Source: BP-133 sp040756995 (GTDB lineage: Bacteria > Actinomycetota > Acidimicrobiia > IMCC26256 > BP-133). From it: a stretch of DNA of 64,000 bases. A model generated the notes under the pieces. It did no database searches, was not told the origin of the DNA, and saw only the letters and a list, made by a program, of their open reading frames with translations. The translations under genes and the position numbers were made by a program. Below, one piece after another: positions 51,059 through 59,061 of the stretch. The DNA lies in NCBI GenBank assembly GCA_040756995.1, contig JBFLYK010000007.1, forward strand, positions 1-64,000, in the 5' to 3' direction. Position 1 is the stretch's first letter, and the number at the start of each line of letters is the position of its first letter.

Positions 51059-52918
51059 TCAGGCGAGCAGGGAGGACATCGCCCGGGCGACTTCGTGGGG
51101 GTGGAGGGCGATGGCGTGGCGGCCGCCGGCGCGGCGGGCGAGGGCCCGGCCGGCGGCCAGGGAGTCGGGCTCCAGACTCGTGCCGAGGACGTGGAGGCGG
51201 TCGATGCCCCGCAGGGAGGACAGCGGGTCGGCGCCGGCGGTGTGGAGGCAGTCGCTCATCAGCACGGCCAGGCGGTCGGGTGTGGTGGCCCGCTCGAGCT
51301 GGGAGGCGGCGGCGGCCAGCGCCAGTGACAGGTCGGTCGTGCCCAGGCCCCGCAATGAGAGCAGGTCCCCGACGAGTTCGTCGGGCAGACGGCGCTGGCC
51401 CTGGCTCTGCAGCACGATCGGACGGTCGGAGAAGGCGACGACGCTGCAGTCGGAATGCTCGCCGCCGGCGATGACGACGGCGGCGGCGGCCAGGCCGGCC
51501 ATGGCCACCGCCTCGCCTTTCATGGAGCCGCTCCGGTCGACCAGCAGGCAGATCGCCCGCTGCGACGCGCCCCAGCGGCGAACGACGAAGTCCTCGGCGT
51601 GGCGGGGCCGCAGACCGCCCGTCCGCTCCAGCGTGCGGTCGAGTTCCAGGTCACCCTCGGCGCCCCGGACGGTCGTCAGGCGGCGCAGCCCCCGGCGGGC
51701 CGGCCGGCCCTGACGCGCCATCCGGATGAAGACCTTGGCCGCCACCTGCCGGGCCCGGGCCCGCAAGCGGGCGTCGGTGGCCACGGCCAGATCACACAGC
51801 AAGGCCAGGGCCGCATCGGCGTCCTGACCCATCAGCTCCTCGAGGGCCTCCTCGTCGAGCCGGCCGACCTCCGGCGAGACCCGCAGCAGATCCGGATGGC
51901 GCCGGGCCAGCTCCGCCCGGCTGGTCGTCCGGCGGGCGGCGTCCCGCACCGCGTCCCGGGCCTCCTGCCCTTCCAGCGGCTGCGGCTCCGGCCGGTGACC
52001 CGCCGTCGACCGCTGCTGCTCAGGGGCCGGCGTCGGGTCCGACGCTTTTTTTGGTTGGCGTTCCTCCACGATCCGGGCCAACAGCGCGGCGATGATCTCC
52101 TCGGGCGTCTCGGTCCGGCCCTCCTCCACCCGGATCCGCCCCGAGAAAGCAGCCTGCGCGGCGTCGAGCAGCGAATCGAAGCTGGCCTCGCCCCGCAGCT
52201 CCTCGAGCCCCCGGGCCAGCAGCACCATGTCGATCGAGCCCCGCACCGACGAACCGGTGCGCAGCGCCTCGTGGGTGCGGGTCGCCCGGGCCAGGGCCAC
52301 GGCGATCTCGGTCAGCTCGCCGGCCACCCCCGTCACCCGCTCGACGATCTCCTCCTCGGCCGCCCGGTCCTGATAGCCGAGGGCGATGCGGCACATGCGG
52401 TCGTAGATCGCCTGCCCGACGCGGGCGGTGCCGACGGCGTCGAACGGGTTCATGGCGGCGATGAGGCGGAACTGCGGCGCGGCGGCGATGTGACCGATCC
52501 GGGGCACGTGGATCTCGCCTTCGGCCAGCGCGGTGATGAGGACGTTGAGCGTCTCTTCCGGAACCCGGTTGAGCTCCTCGATGTAGAGGAGGCTCCCTTC
52601 CCGCAGCGCCGAGACCAGCGGCCCTTCGGTGAAGGCCTCGGGGAGATAGCCCTTCTCCAGTACCAGGGCCGGATCATGAGATCCCACCAACCGGGCAGGG
52701 GTGAGTTCGGCATTGCCCTCGACGAACTCCATCCCCCACCCGGCGGCTTGGGCCACGACGCGCAACAATGTCGACTTCCCGACTCCCGGAGGCCCCTCGA
52801 GGATCACGTGCCGGCCGGTGCGCAGAGCAGTGACGAGCACCTCGGTCTGCCGACGCAGGCCGATGATGTGCTCCTCGACACGGGCGAGGAGGTCGGAAGC
52901 AGTCAGTTGTGTATTCAG
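51059..52918 (-). CDS. MoxR AAA+ ATPase fused to a VWA domain (chelatase-like)
   Basis: 619 aa. N-terminal MoxR domain with Walker A GPPGVGKSTLLRVV, Walker B YIEELNRVPEETL and sensor FRLIAAMNPFDAVG; a charged disordered middle (about 325-420); C-terminal VWA domain with MIDAS CLLVDRSGSMKGEA, and VLMSDCLHTAG. It resembles BchD/ChlD- and CoxD-CoxE-like pairs merged in one chain. No ATG, GTG or TTG occurs early; the only plausible start is CTG at 52918, forming a CTGA overlap with the alcohol dehydrogenase stop. It may mature or remodel that neighbour. Confidence 0.82.
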   Translation of the reverse strand: MNTQLTASDLLARVEEHIIGLRRQTEVLVTALRTGRHVILEGPPGVGKSTLLRVVAQAAGWGMEFVEGNAELTPARLVGSHDPALVLEKGYLPEAFTEGPLVSALREGSLLYIEELNRVPEETLNVLITALAEGEIHVPRIGHIAAAPQFRLIAAMNPFDAVGTARVGQAIYDRMCRIALGYQDRAAEEEIVERVTGVAGELTEIAVALARATRTHEALRTGSSVRGSIDMVLLARGLEELRGEASFDSLLDAAQAAFSGRIRVEEGRTETPEEIIAALLARIVEERQPKKASDPTPAPEQQRSTAGHRPEPQPLEGQEARDAVRDAARRTTSRAELARRHPDLLRVSPEVGRLDEEALEELMGQDADAALALLCDLAVATDARLRARARQVAAKVFIRMARQGRPARRGLRRLTTVRGAEGDLELDRTLERTGGLRPRHAEDFVVRRWGASQRAICLLVDRSGSMKGEAVAMAGLAAAAVVIAGGEHSDCSVVAFSDRPIVLQSQGQRRLPDELVGDLLSLRGLGTTDLSLALAAAASQLERATTPDRLAVLMSDCLHTAGADPLSSLRGIDRLHVLGTSLEPDSLAAGRALARRAGGRHAIALHPHEVARAMSSLLA

Positions 52919-54027
52919 TGTTCGTGGACGAGGACGCCCCGGACGTTCTTGCCCGCCAGCAGGTCGTCGTAGCCCTGGTTGATCTCGTCGAGCTTGTACT
53001 TCTTGGTGATGAGTTCGTCGAGCTTGATCTGCCCGGCCTGGTAGAGGTCGAGCATCTTCGGGATGTCGCGCATCGGGTTGGAGCCGCCGAACAGCGTCCC
53101 CTTGACGGTCTTCTGGAAGAGGGTCATCACCGCGCCCGACAGGTGGATCGTCTGCTTCGTCGGGTCGGCCAGCCCGGTGATGACCTCGGTGCCGCCCTTG
53201 CGGATCACGTCGAAGCCGGCCTGCACGACTTCTTCGTTGACGATGTCGACGGTGACGATCGACTTGTCGGCGCCCACGCCCTGCGTCAGCTGGGTGACGA
53301 GCTCCTGGGCCTCGGCGGCGCTGCTCACGGCGTGGGTCGCACCCATCTGCTCGGCCATCTCCCGCTTGTTGGGCAACGGGTCGATGGCGATGATGTTCTT
53401 GGCCCCGGCGCAACGGGCGCCCTGCACCGCGTTGATCCCGATGCCGCCGATGCCGTAGATGGCCACGGTGTCACCCGGTTCGACCTCGGCGGCGTACACG
53501 GCCGATCCCCACCCGGTGGGGACCCCGCAGCCCACGAGCACCGCGGTCTCCAGGTCGAGGTCGGGGTCGACCCGCACGCACGACGTCTCGGAGATCGTCC
53601 CCCACTGCGAGAACGTGCCGATCATGCACATGGCGCCGAGGTCGTTGTCGCCGCTGTGGAAGCGGAACGTCCCGTCGGGCATGCAGCCCTCGAGGATCGT
53701 GGCGCCCAGGTCGCACAGGTTCTGCTGTCCGGTCGAGCACCAGCGGCAGAATCCGCAGGACGGGATGAAGGAGCAGACGACGTGGTCGCCGGGCTTCACC
53801 CGGCTCACGCCCGGGCCGACCTCCTCGACGATGCCGGCGCCCTCGTGGCCACCGACGAGCGGGAAGCGGGGGACGATGTCGCCGTGGCGGAGGTGTTCGT
53901 CGGAGTGGCACAGACCGGCGGCGACGTAGCGGATGAGCACTTCGCCCTGCTTCGGAGGATCGAGGTCCAGCTCCACGACCTCCCAGTTCTTTCCGAGCTC
54001 CCAGAGAACCGCAGCCTTCGTCTTCAC
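52915..54027 (-). CDS. NDMA-dependent (mycothiol-type) zinc alcohol dehydrogenase
   Basis: 370 aa from the GTG at 54027, with AGGGGG about 9 bases upstream; a GTG at 54036 is possible. It begins VKTKAAVLWELGKNWEVVEL, typical of the actinobacterial NDMA-dependent family. Catalytic zinc: Cys in AAGLCHSDEH, GGHEGAG. Structural zinc: four Cys in SFIPSCGFCRWCSTGQQNLC. Rossmann motif GIGGIGINAVQGA. It oxidises alcohols or hydroxymethyl-mycothiol with bound NAD. Coupled to the MoxR-VWA gene downstream. Confidence 0.9.
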   Translation of the reverse strand: MKTKAAVLWELGKNWEVVELDLDPPKQGEVLIRYVAAGLCHSDEHLRHGDIVPRFPLVGGHEGAGIVEEVGPGVSRVKPGDHVVCSFIPSCGFCRWCSTGQQNLCDLGATILEGCMPDGTFRFHSGDNDLGAMCMIGTFSQWGTISETSCVRVDPDLDLETAVLVGCGVPTGWGSAVYAAEVEPGDTVAIYGIGGIGINAVQGARCAGAKNIIAIDPLPNKREMAEQMGATHAVSSAAEAQELVTQLTQGVGADKSIVTVDIVNEEVVQAGFDVIRKGGTEVITGLADPTKQTIHLSGAVMTLFQKTVKGTLFGGSNPMRDIPKMLDLYQAGQIKLDELITKKYKLDEINQGYDDLLAGKNVRGVLVHEH

Positions 54028-54097
54028 GAGCTCCACCCCCTTGTTCCGGCCATGAGGGTCCGATCCTGCCACAGCCGTCGCGCTGCCGCCCGGGCGC

Positions 54098-54481
54098 TTA
54101 CGGGATCGAAGTCGTGCTCTCGCAGCCGGCGGCGCCGTCGTGCCCCGAGCCGCCGTCGCAGCGGTCGCGACCCTCCCCGCCCTGGATCCTGTCGTCGCCG
54201 GCGCTGCCGCAGATCCGGTCGTCACCTCCGCCGCCGTCAATGACGTCGTCACCGCCCTCGCCGTCGATGACGTCGGGGCCGTCCGTGCCCTTGATGGCGT
54301 CAGGGCCCTCCGATCCGATGATCGTGATCGGCGCCCCGAAGCAGGTGCTGCCGGCGCGGGCGATCGGCGCCCGCCCGGGGACGGTGGCGTGTCCGGCCAC
54401 GGCCACCGCCGCGGCCGCCAGGGCCAACCGGCCGCGGGGCCGCCGCCCGTTCCGCTTCGGCCGGAGCGGCCGGCCGCTCAC
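54098..54481 (-). CDS. Small secreted protein with RTX-like calcium-binding repeats
   Basis: 127 aa. Signal peptide (about 1-43, basic start then ALAAAAVAVAG). The mature part begins STCFGAPITIIGSEGPDAI and has about six nonapeptide repeats of the G-G-x-G-x-D type (GEGGDDVIDGGGGDDRICG). The end has DRCDGGSGHDGAAGCE. RTX repeats bind Ca2+ outside the cell. It overlaps the TolB-like gene by 4 bp (its start inside that gene's end). It is too short for a toxin and has no catalytic domain. Confidence 0.75.
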   Translation of the reverse strand: MSGRPLRPKRNGRRPRGRLALAAAAVAVAGHATVPGRAPIARAGSTCFGAPITIIGSEGPDAIKGTDGPDVIDGEGGDDVIDGGGGDDRICGSAGDDRIQGGEGRDRCDGGSGHDGAAGCESTTSIP

Positions 54482-55857
54482 CGCCGGGCGGCCCTGGCGT
54501 TGGCGGCCCGGGCCGCTCTGAATTCCGCGCTCTCGGTCACGAACACGTCAGACTCGCCGTTCCGGTCGCCCGGCACCAGGTTGGTGGCGAAGGAGGCGAA
54601 GGCCACGATCACGCCCGAAGAGTCGACCACCGGGCCGAGGCTCGGCCCGTTGCCCTGCATCTCCCGGCCGGTTCCCGGCCGGCGGCTCAGCCGGGTCAGC
54701 GCCCCCGATGTCGTGGACGCCAGGAAGACGTCCCGGGCGCCGTTGGAGTCGTCAGCCACCAGGTTGCCGGCCTCGGAGGAGAACACGACCAGGGCGCCGT
54801 CGGACGACACCACCGGCGCGAAGCTCAGCCCGTCCCCCTGGGCGCCGTCGGGGCCGACCGACATCCGGGTCGTCGTCTTCCGGTCACGGTGGTGGACGAA
54901 CACGTCGAGCAGGCCGTTGGTGTCGCTCTCGACCAGATTGTTGGCGAAGGAGGCGAAGGCCACGACGCGGCCGTCGTCGCTGATCGACGGGCTGTAGCTC
55001 CGCTCGTTGGCCTGGCCCCCACCGGTGGCCAGGCTGACCCGCTCGATGGCGCCGCCGGCCACGTCGGCCACGAAGACATCGAGGGCGTTGTTCGTGTCGT
55101 CAGCAACGAGCCGGGCCGAGAACGACTCGAACGCCACCGAGGTGCCATCGGCGCTGATGGCCGCGCCGAAGCTCGGACTCTCGGTCTGCTGGCCGTTGCC
55201 CGCCACGCTGATCTTCCGGGTCACCTCGTTCAGGAGATCCCGCACGAACACGTCGCCCGTGCCGTTGTCGTCGCCCCGGACAAGCGTGTCGGCGTCCGAT
55301 TCGAAGGCCACGAACCGGCCGTCCCCGCTGATCGAGGCGGCCACGCTCGGCCCGTCGCCCGGCACGCCCTGCGGCCCGACACTGGCCAGCACCGTCCGGC
55401 CGGTCATCCGGTCCCGGACGAAGATGTCGAGCTCTTCGTTGTCGTCGCCCTCCGTCAGGTTCGACGCCCCCGAAGTGAAGGCGACGAAGCGGCCGTCGCC
55501 GCTGATGGCCGGGTCGTAGCTGGCGCCGTTGCCCTCCGCGCCGGCACCGGAGACGCTCACCCGCTCGGTCGCCCGGCTGACGCGGTCATAGACGAACACG
55601 TCCTCCGTGCCGTTCGTGTCCCCCGCCACGAGCCTCGAGGCCGCCGAGGCGAAGGCGACGTAGCGGCCGTCGGCACTGATGGCCGGCGTGAAGCTGGCGC
55701 CGTCGGCCTCGCGGCCGTCGACCGCCAGTGAGATCAGACTCGGCCCGCCTCTCCGCCCGTCGACGGCGGCCCGGGCCACCGGAGGCAACGCCCCCAGCAA
55801 CACACATGCGACCACGACCCGCCCAGCCCGGAGTTCGGCCCTCTTCCGGTGCGCCAC
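54478..55857 (-). CDS. Secreted TolB/PD40-like beta-propeller protein
   Basis: 459 aa from a GTG with AGGAGGGCGG upstream. Signal peptide (about 1-30). About eight blades of 45-50 residues follow, each with the core ISADGRYVAFASAASRLVAG then DVFVYDR; the patterns are S-x-D-G-R-x-V-A-F and D-x-F-V-x-D. This is the PD40/TolB-type propeller common in secreted actinobacterial proteins. No enzymatic residues are recognised. It is coupled to the RTX-like gene downstream and diverges from the thioredoxin gene. Confidence 0.82.
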   Translation of the reverse strand: MAHRKRAELRAGRVVVACVLLGALPPVARAAVDGRRGGPSLISLAVDGREADGASFTPAISADGRYVAFASAASRLVAGDTNGTEDVFVYDRVSRATERVSVSGAGAEGNGASYDPAISGDGRFVAFTSGASNLTEGDDNEELDIFVRDRMTGRTVLASVGPQGVPGDGPSVAASISGDGRFVAFESDADTLVRGDDNGTGDVFVRDLLNEVTRKISVAGNGQQTESPSFGAAISADGTSVAFESFSARLVADDTNNALDVFVADVAGGAIERVSLATGGGQANERSYSPSISDDGRVVAFASFANNLVESDTNGLLDVFVHHRDRKTTTRMSVGPDGAQGDGLSFAPVVSSDGALVVFSSEAGNLVADDSNGARDVFLASTTSGALTRLSRRPGTGREMQGNGPSLGPVVDSSGVIVAFASFATNLVPGDRNGESDVFVTESAEFRAARAANARAARR

Positions 55858-55988
55858 GTCCGCCCTCCTGGTGTCGCTCCGAGGGCGGCGACGCTACTCC
55901 TGTGGCGATACGGCCTGAAGAGGCTGATTGTGCAAATGACACTGAATGTCCGTTTTCCGGACGGGAAAAGTTCGGGTAAGCAGAAGTC

Positions 55989-56363
55989 ATGCCGACGACG
56001 GAAATCACAAAAGAAACATTCAACGACACGATTAACAACAACGACATCGTGCTCGTCGACTGGTGGGCCGAGTGGTGCGGCCCCTGCCGGAGCTTCGCCC
56101 CCGTTTTCGAGGAGGCCTCCGGGAAGCACCCCGACATCGTCTTCGGCAAGATCGACACCGAGGCCCAGCCCGAGCTGTCGGCCCTGGCCCGCATCACGTC
56201 GATCCCCACGATCATGGCCTTCCGGGAGGGGATCCTGATCTTCTCCCAGGCCGGCGCCCTGCCGGCCTCGTCGCTCGAGGAGCTCATCGACAAGGTCCGG
56301 GACCTCGACATGGAGCAGGTCCACGCCGCCCTGGCCGCCGAAGAGCAGCAGTCGGGGTCGTAG
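55989..56363 (+). CDS. trxA: Thioredoxin
   Basis: 124 aa. Active site WWAEWCGPCRSFAPVFEE (WCGPC at about 29-33), the cis-Pro in ITSIPTIMAF, and the C-terminal helix SLEELIDKVRDLDMEQVHAAL. Cytoplasmic disulfide reductant. Slightly longer than standard thioredoxin by an acidic C-terminal tail. Alone, with a 131-bp divergent upstream region that is AT-richer than its surroundings. Confidence 0.93.
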   Translation: MPTTEITKETFNDTINNNDIVLVDWWAEWCGPCRSFAPVFEEASGKHPDIVFGKIDTEAQPELSALARITSIPTIMAFREGILIFSQAGALPASSLEELIDKVRDLDMEQVHAALAAEEQQSGS

Positions 56364-56381
56364 ACCGGTCCCGATCCGGCG

Positions 56382-56954
56382 ATGGACCGGACCGCCGAGC
56401 TGCGCTGGTTCTTCCGGCGGCCACCTCCCCCGGCGATCGGGGCCTGGTTCGAGAAGGTGGCCGACGCGCCCGAGACCCGGAGCGACAGCTACCTCCTGCT
56501 GCCGGGGAGCGACGCCCTCGGGGTCAAGATCCGGGGCGGCACCACGAAGTTCGAACTGAAGCTCCGACCGCGCCCCGGGGAGCGGCTGGGACTGCCCCAC
56601 GGCATCATCGGCCAGCTCGAGGAATGGCAGCGGTGGTCGTTCGATCGGCCGGCCGTCACCCGCCTCTTCCCCCGGTTGGGATTACCGAAGACCCACTGGG
56701 TCGAGGTCGCCAAGCAGCGCCGCATGACGACCATCCCGTTCCAGGCCGAATCCGGTTGCCGGGTGGAGTTCACCGCGCTCCAGACCCGGGGGCAGGAGTG
56801 GACGACGGTCGGTTTCGAGTCGTACGGGCCGGAGGCCGAACTGGTCCCGGCGCTCGAAGTGGCGGCCGATTCCGTGTTGGAGGCGATCGAGCTCCCGGGC
56901 GCCCTCGGGGCCGATCTCTCCTGCGGGTATCCGGGCTGGTTGGCGACGCTCTGA
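56382..56954 (+). CDS. Hypothetical protein, CYTH-like pattern
   Basis: 190 aa, 18 bp after trxA and probably co-transcribed. It starts TAELRWFFRRPPPPAIGAWF and has alternating-charge strands (GVKIRGGTTKFELKLRPRPG, WVEVAKQRRMTTIPFQ, CRVEFTALQTRGQEWTTVGF) reminiscent of CYTH/triphosphate tunnel proteins. The diagnostic ExExK at the N-terminus is not clear. No signal peptide. I treat the function as unknown. Confidence 0.6.
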   Translation: MDRTAELRWFFRRPPPPAIGAWFEKVADAPETRSDSYLLLPGSDALGVKIRGGTTKFELKLRPRPGERLGLPHGIIGQLEEWQRWSFDRPAVTRLFPRLGLPKTHWVEVAKQRRMTTIPFQAESGCRVEFTALQTRGQEWTTVGFESYGPEAELVPALEVAADSVLEAIELPGALGADLSCGYPGWLATL

Positions 56955-56982
56955 GCCAGGGCCCGGATGCGATACTGGCCCT

Positions 56983-57420
56983 ATGGGAGGGAGTGGGCGC
57001 ATCCGGCGCACCATGGCGCTGGCGGCGTTGGTTCTGGTGATCCTCACCGGTCCGGCCGGCGCCCAGACAGCCACGCAGGATACGAAGCCCTTCGACCTGA
57101 AGCCGACGGCGCAGTGTCCGCAGCCCGAGATCGACCAGCTCCAGCGGGTCATCACGTTCGTGCGGAGCCAGTCCTGGGCCGAGCGCCCGAGGGAGAACGC
57201 CTTCTTCCTCAGTCCCGACACCACCACCTGCCGGGTGGTGCTCAAGATCCCCGAGGTCAGCAGCTCGGAAGAGGCGGCACTGCAGGCGGGCGGCGAAGGG
57301 CGCCTGGCCATCGAGCGCGTCAGGGACAAGGCCAAGCCGTCGCGGCTGCCGCTCCTGTTGTGGATCGTCTTTGGCGGCGCCGGCCTGATCTTCGTCTTCC
57401 TCCGCTACGGCCGTCGCTGA
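56983..57420 (+). CDS. Small envelope protein with signal peptide and C-terminal anchor
   Basis: 145 aa. Signal peptide about 1-28 (MALAALVLVILTGPAGAQ). A soluble part of about 85 residues has two Cys (CPQPEIDQLQ and TTTCRVVL). The C-terminal membrane helix is at about 122-141 (LPLLLWIVFGGAGLIFVFLR) followed by RYGRR. Type I anchoring in the cytoplasmic membrane is expected. No family is recognised. An ATG at 57013 would also keep the signal peptide. Confidence 0.65.
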   Translation: MGGSGRIRRTMALAALVLVILTGPAGAQTATQDTKPFDLKPTAQCPQPEIDQLQRVITFVRSQSWAERPRENAFFLSPDTTTCRVVLKIPEVSSSEEAALQAGGEGRLAIERVRDKAKPSRLPLLLWIVFGGAGLIFVFLRYGRR

Positions 57421-57463
57421 GCGCCGCGGCGCGCCGCGCTGAACCGCTTACGGGCTGAACGGA

Positions 57464-58027
57464 TTACGGGACGTTGATCCTCGCCTCGCAGCTCCCGTCA
57501 GCCTCATCGCGCCCGCCGCCGCCGTCGCAGCGGTCGGAACCCGGGCCACCGGACAGGGCGTCGTTGCCGTCGTCGCCGAAGAGCTGATCGTCGCCGCCGC
57601 CGCCCGAGAGGTTGTCGTCGGCCGCACCGCCCGACAGGCGATCGGTGCCCTCACCGCCGGAGACGGAGTCGAGGCCGTCGTCGCCGTTGACACCGTCGTT
57701 GCCCGCCCCACCATCGAGGACGTCGTCGCCGGGACCGCCGCGGATGGTGTCGTTCCCGTCGTCGCCGCAGATGACGTCGTTCCCGCCGCGGCCATCGACG
57801 ATGTCGTCACCGCCGAGCCCGGCGATCACGTCGTTGCCCTCGGTCCCGTTGATGACGTCGTTGCCCGACGCGCCGACGATCGTGGCCCGCTGTCCGAGGC
57901 AGCTCGCCGTCTGCGCCCGCGCCACCGGCCCCTCGCCGGCGACGACCGGCCAGGCGGCAACCACCATCGTCAGGACCAGCCGGGCGGCCCCCGGCCGGCG
58001 GATGTGAAGCATTGGCCCCATGCTCAC
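57464..58027 (-). CDS. Small secreted protein with RTX-like calcium-binding repeats
   Basis: 187 aa. Signal peptide about 1-38. The mature part starts TASCLGQRATIVGASGNDVI and carries about ten nonapeptides (GNDVIAGLGGDDIVDGRGG, GNDTIRGGPGDDVLDGG). It ends SDRCDGGGGRDEADGSCE, very like the end of the 127-aa relative at 54098. The pair are paralogues with different repeat number. Both share the cysteine-framed ends, so the repeats may be closed by a disulfide. Confidence 0.75.
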   Translation of the reverse strand: MSMGPMLHIRRPGAARLVLTMVVAAWPVVAGEGPVARAQTASCLGQRATIVGASGNDVINGTEGNDVIAGLGGDDIVDGRGGNDVICGDDGNDTIRGGPGDDVLDGGAGNDGVNGDDGLDSVSGGEGTDRLSGGAADDNLSGGGGDDQLFGDDGNDALSGGPGSDRCDGGGGRDEADGSCEARINVP

Positions 58028-58137
58028 CTCCGAGCTCAGGCTTCCAGGTTCCCACTTCCCTGCCGTCCGGCGGGAGCCGGCTTCTCAGCAAAACCGGACA
58101 AATCTCCCGGAACACCGCCGAACCGGCCCGGAGACGC

Positions 58138-58164
58138 AGAAAAGGGGCCCCGGCGGGACCCCTT
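58138..58164 (-). terminator. Rho-independent terminator of tRNA-Gln
   Basis: On the minus strand, 15 bp after the tRNA 3' end, AAGGGG-T-CCC and GGG-C-CCCTT form a GC-rich stem with a three-base loop and a 1x1 mismatch. It is followed by TTTTCT. Position right behind the tRNA and the T-run support an intrinsic terminator. Confidence 0.75.
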
Positions 58165-58178
58165 CCTGCTGTGTCGAG

Positions 58179-58250
58179 CTCGGGGGCAGGGACTCGAACC
58201 CCGAATGGCAGGGCCAGAACCTGCAGTGTTGCCGATTACACCACCCCCGA
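58179..58250 (-). tRNA. tRNA-Gln (anticodon CTG)
   Basis: Minus-strand cloverleaf with acceptor TCGGGGG/CCCCCGA, a D-arm GTGTAATCGGCAACAC, an anticodon stem GCAGG/CCTGC around TTCTGGC (anticodon CTG), and T-arm GGGTTCGAGTCCC. The discriminator is G; CCA is not encoded. A hairpin terminator follows 15 bp downstream. Confidence 0.93.
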
Positions 58251-58259
58251 ACGGGCGCC

Positions 58260-59012
58260 TCAGAGGATAGCGCGGGGCGGCCCGAGAGCCTCCCGTTCGG
58301 AGACGGCGAAGCGTTGCTCGAGCCGGACGAGGCGGCGGAAACCGATCACCCGGGCGATCCCGACCTGGGCCGTCTCGGTCACCATGTGCCGGAACTCCGA
58401 GAGCCCCGTGATGGGGCTGGTCCGGGTCGGTGAGGTGACGGCCCGGAAGCCCAGCTCGGAGGCGATGCCACGGATCCGGGCGGCGTGGAAGGGGTCGGAG
58501 ACGAGGACGACGTCCCGGATGCCCCGGTCCTGGATGAGGAAGCGGGCGGAAGCGGCCAGCGACTGCCACGACGTCCGGCCGGTGGCCTCCCGGAGGATCG
58601 CCTCGTCGGGGACGCCCTTGGTGTGGAGATAGTTGGCGCTGGCCGCCGACTCGGTGAAGCGGTCGCCGTCGGCCTTGCCACCGGTCACGACCACCACCGG
58701 GGCCAGCTTGCGCCGGTAGAGGTCGGCGGCGTGGTCGAGCCGGGCCCGCAGCACCGCCGAGGGCCGGCCGTCGTACTGGGCCGCCCCCAGCACGATCACC
58801 GCCTGCGCCGGACGGGCCTCGTCGCGGCGGCCCGTCTGCCAGACCTGGAAGAAGGTGACCATGAAGTAGAGGGCGGGCAGGACGACGGCGGCCACCAACG
58901 ACCGCCGGAACACCTTGCGCCCCCGGGGTGCGGGGGTGTCCCCCGCAAAAGACAGCAGCGCCCTCGTCCCCCTCACCGTTCCCACCGTCCGCCCGAACGC
59001 GGCGTCCGCCAT
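58260..59012 (-). CDS. YdcF/SanA-like DUF218 membrane protein
   Basis: 250 aa. A membrane helix at about 38-58 (SLVAAVVLPALYFMVTFF) is followed by the DUF218 domain: AQAVIVLGAAQYDGRPSAVLRAR, LAPVVVVTGG, ESAASANYLHTKGVPDEAILRE, TSWQSLAASARFL and VVLVSDPFHAARI. Relatives include SanA and ElyC, tied to envelope integrity or peptidoglycan precursor handling. The domain should be outside the membrane. The product has an N-terminal extension of about 35 residues; an internal start is possible. Confidence 0.85.
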   Translation of the reverse strand: MADAAFGRTVGTVRGTRALLSFAGDTPAPRGRKVFRRSLVAAVVLPALYFMVTFFQVWQTGRRDEARPAQAVIVLGAAQYDGRPSAVLRARLDHAADLYRRKLAPVVVVTGGKADGDRFTESAASANYLHTKGVPDEAILREATGRTSWQSLAASARFLIQDRGIRDVVLVSDPFHAARIRGIASELGFRAVTSPTRTSPITGLSEFRHMVTETAQVGIARVIGFRRLVRLEQRFAVSEREALGPPRAIL

Positions 59013-59061
59013 CCCGCTATCTCAGCACGGGGACGGGCCCCGGTGGGCGGATGGTCGGCGG

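Noticed and set aside
54098..58027. RTX-repeat proteins as pore-forming toxins
   Set aside because: They are 127 and 187 aa, have Sec signals, and lack any hydrophobic pore or enzymatic domain and any type I secretion genes nearby.
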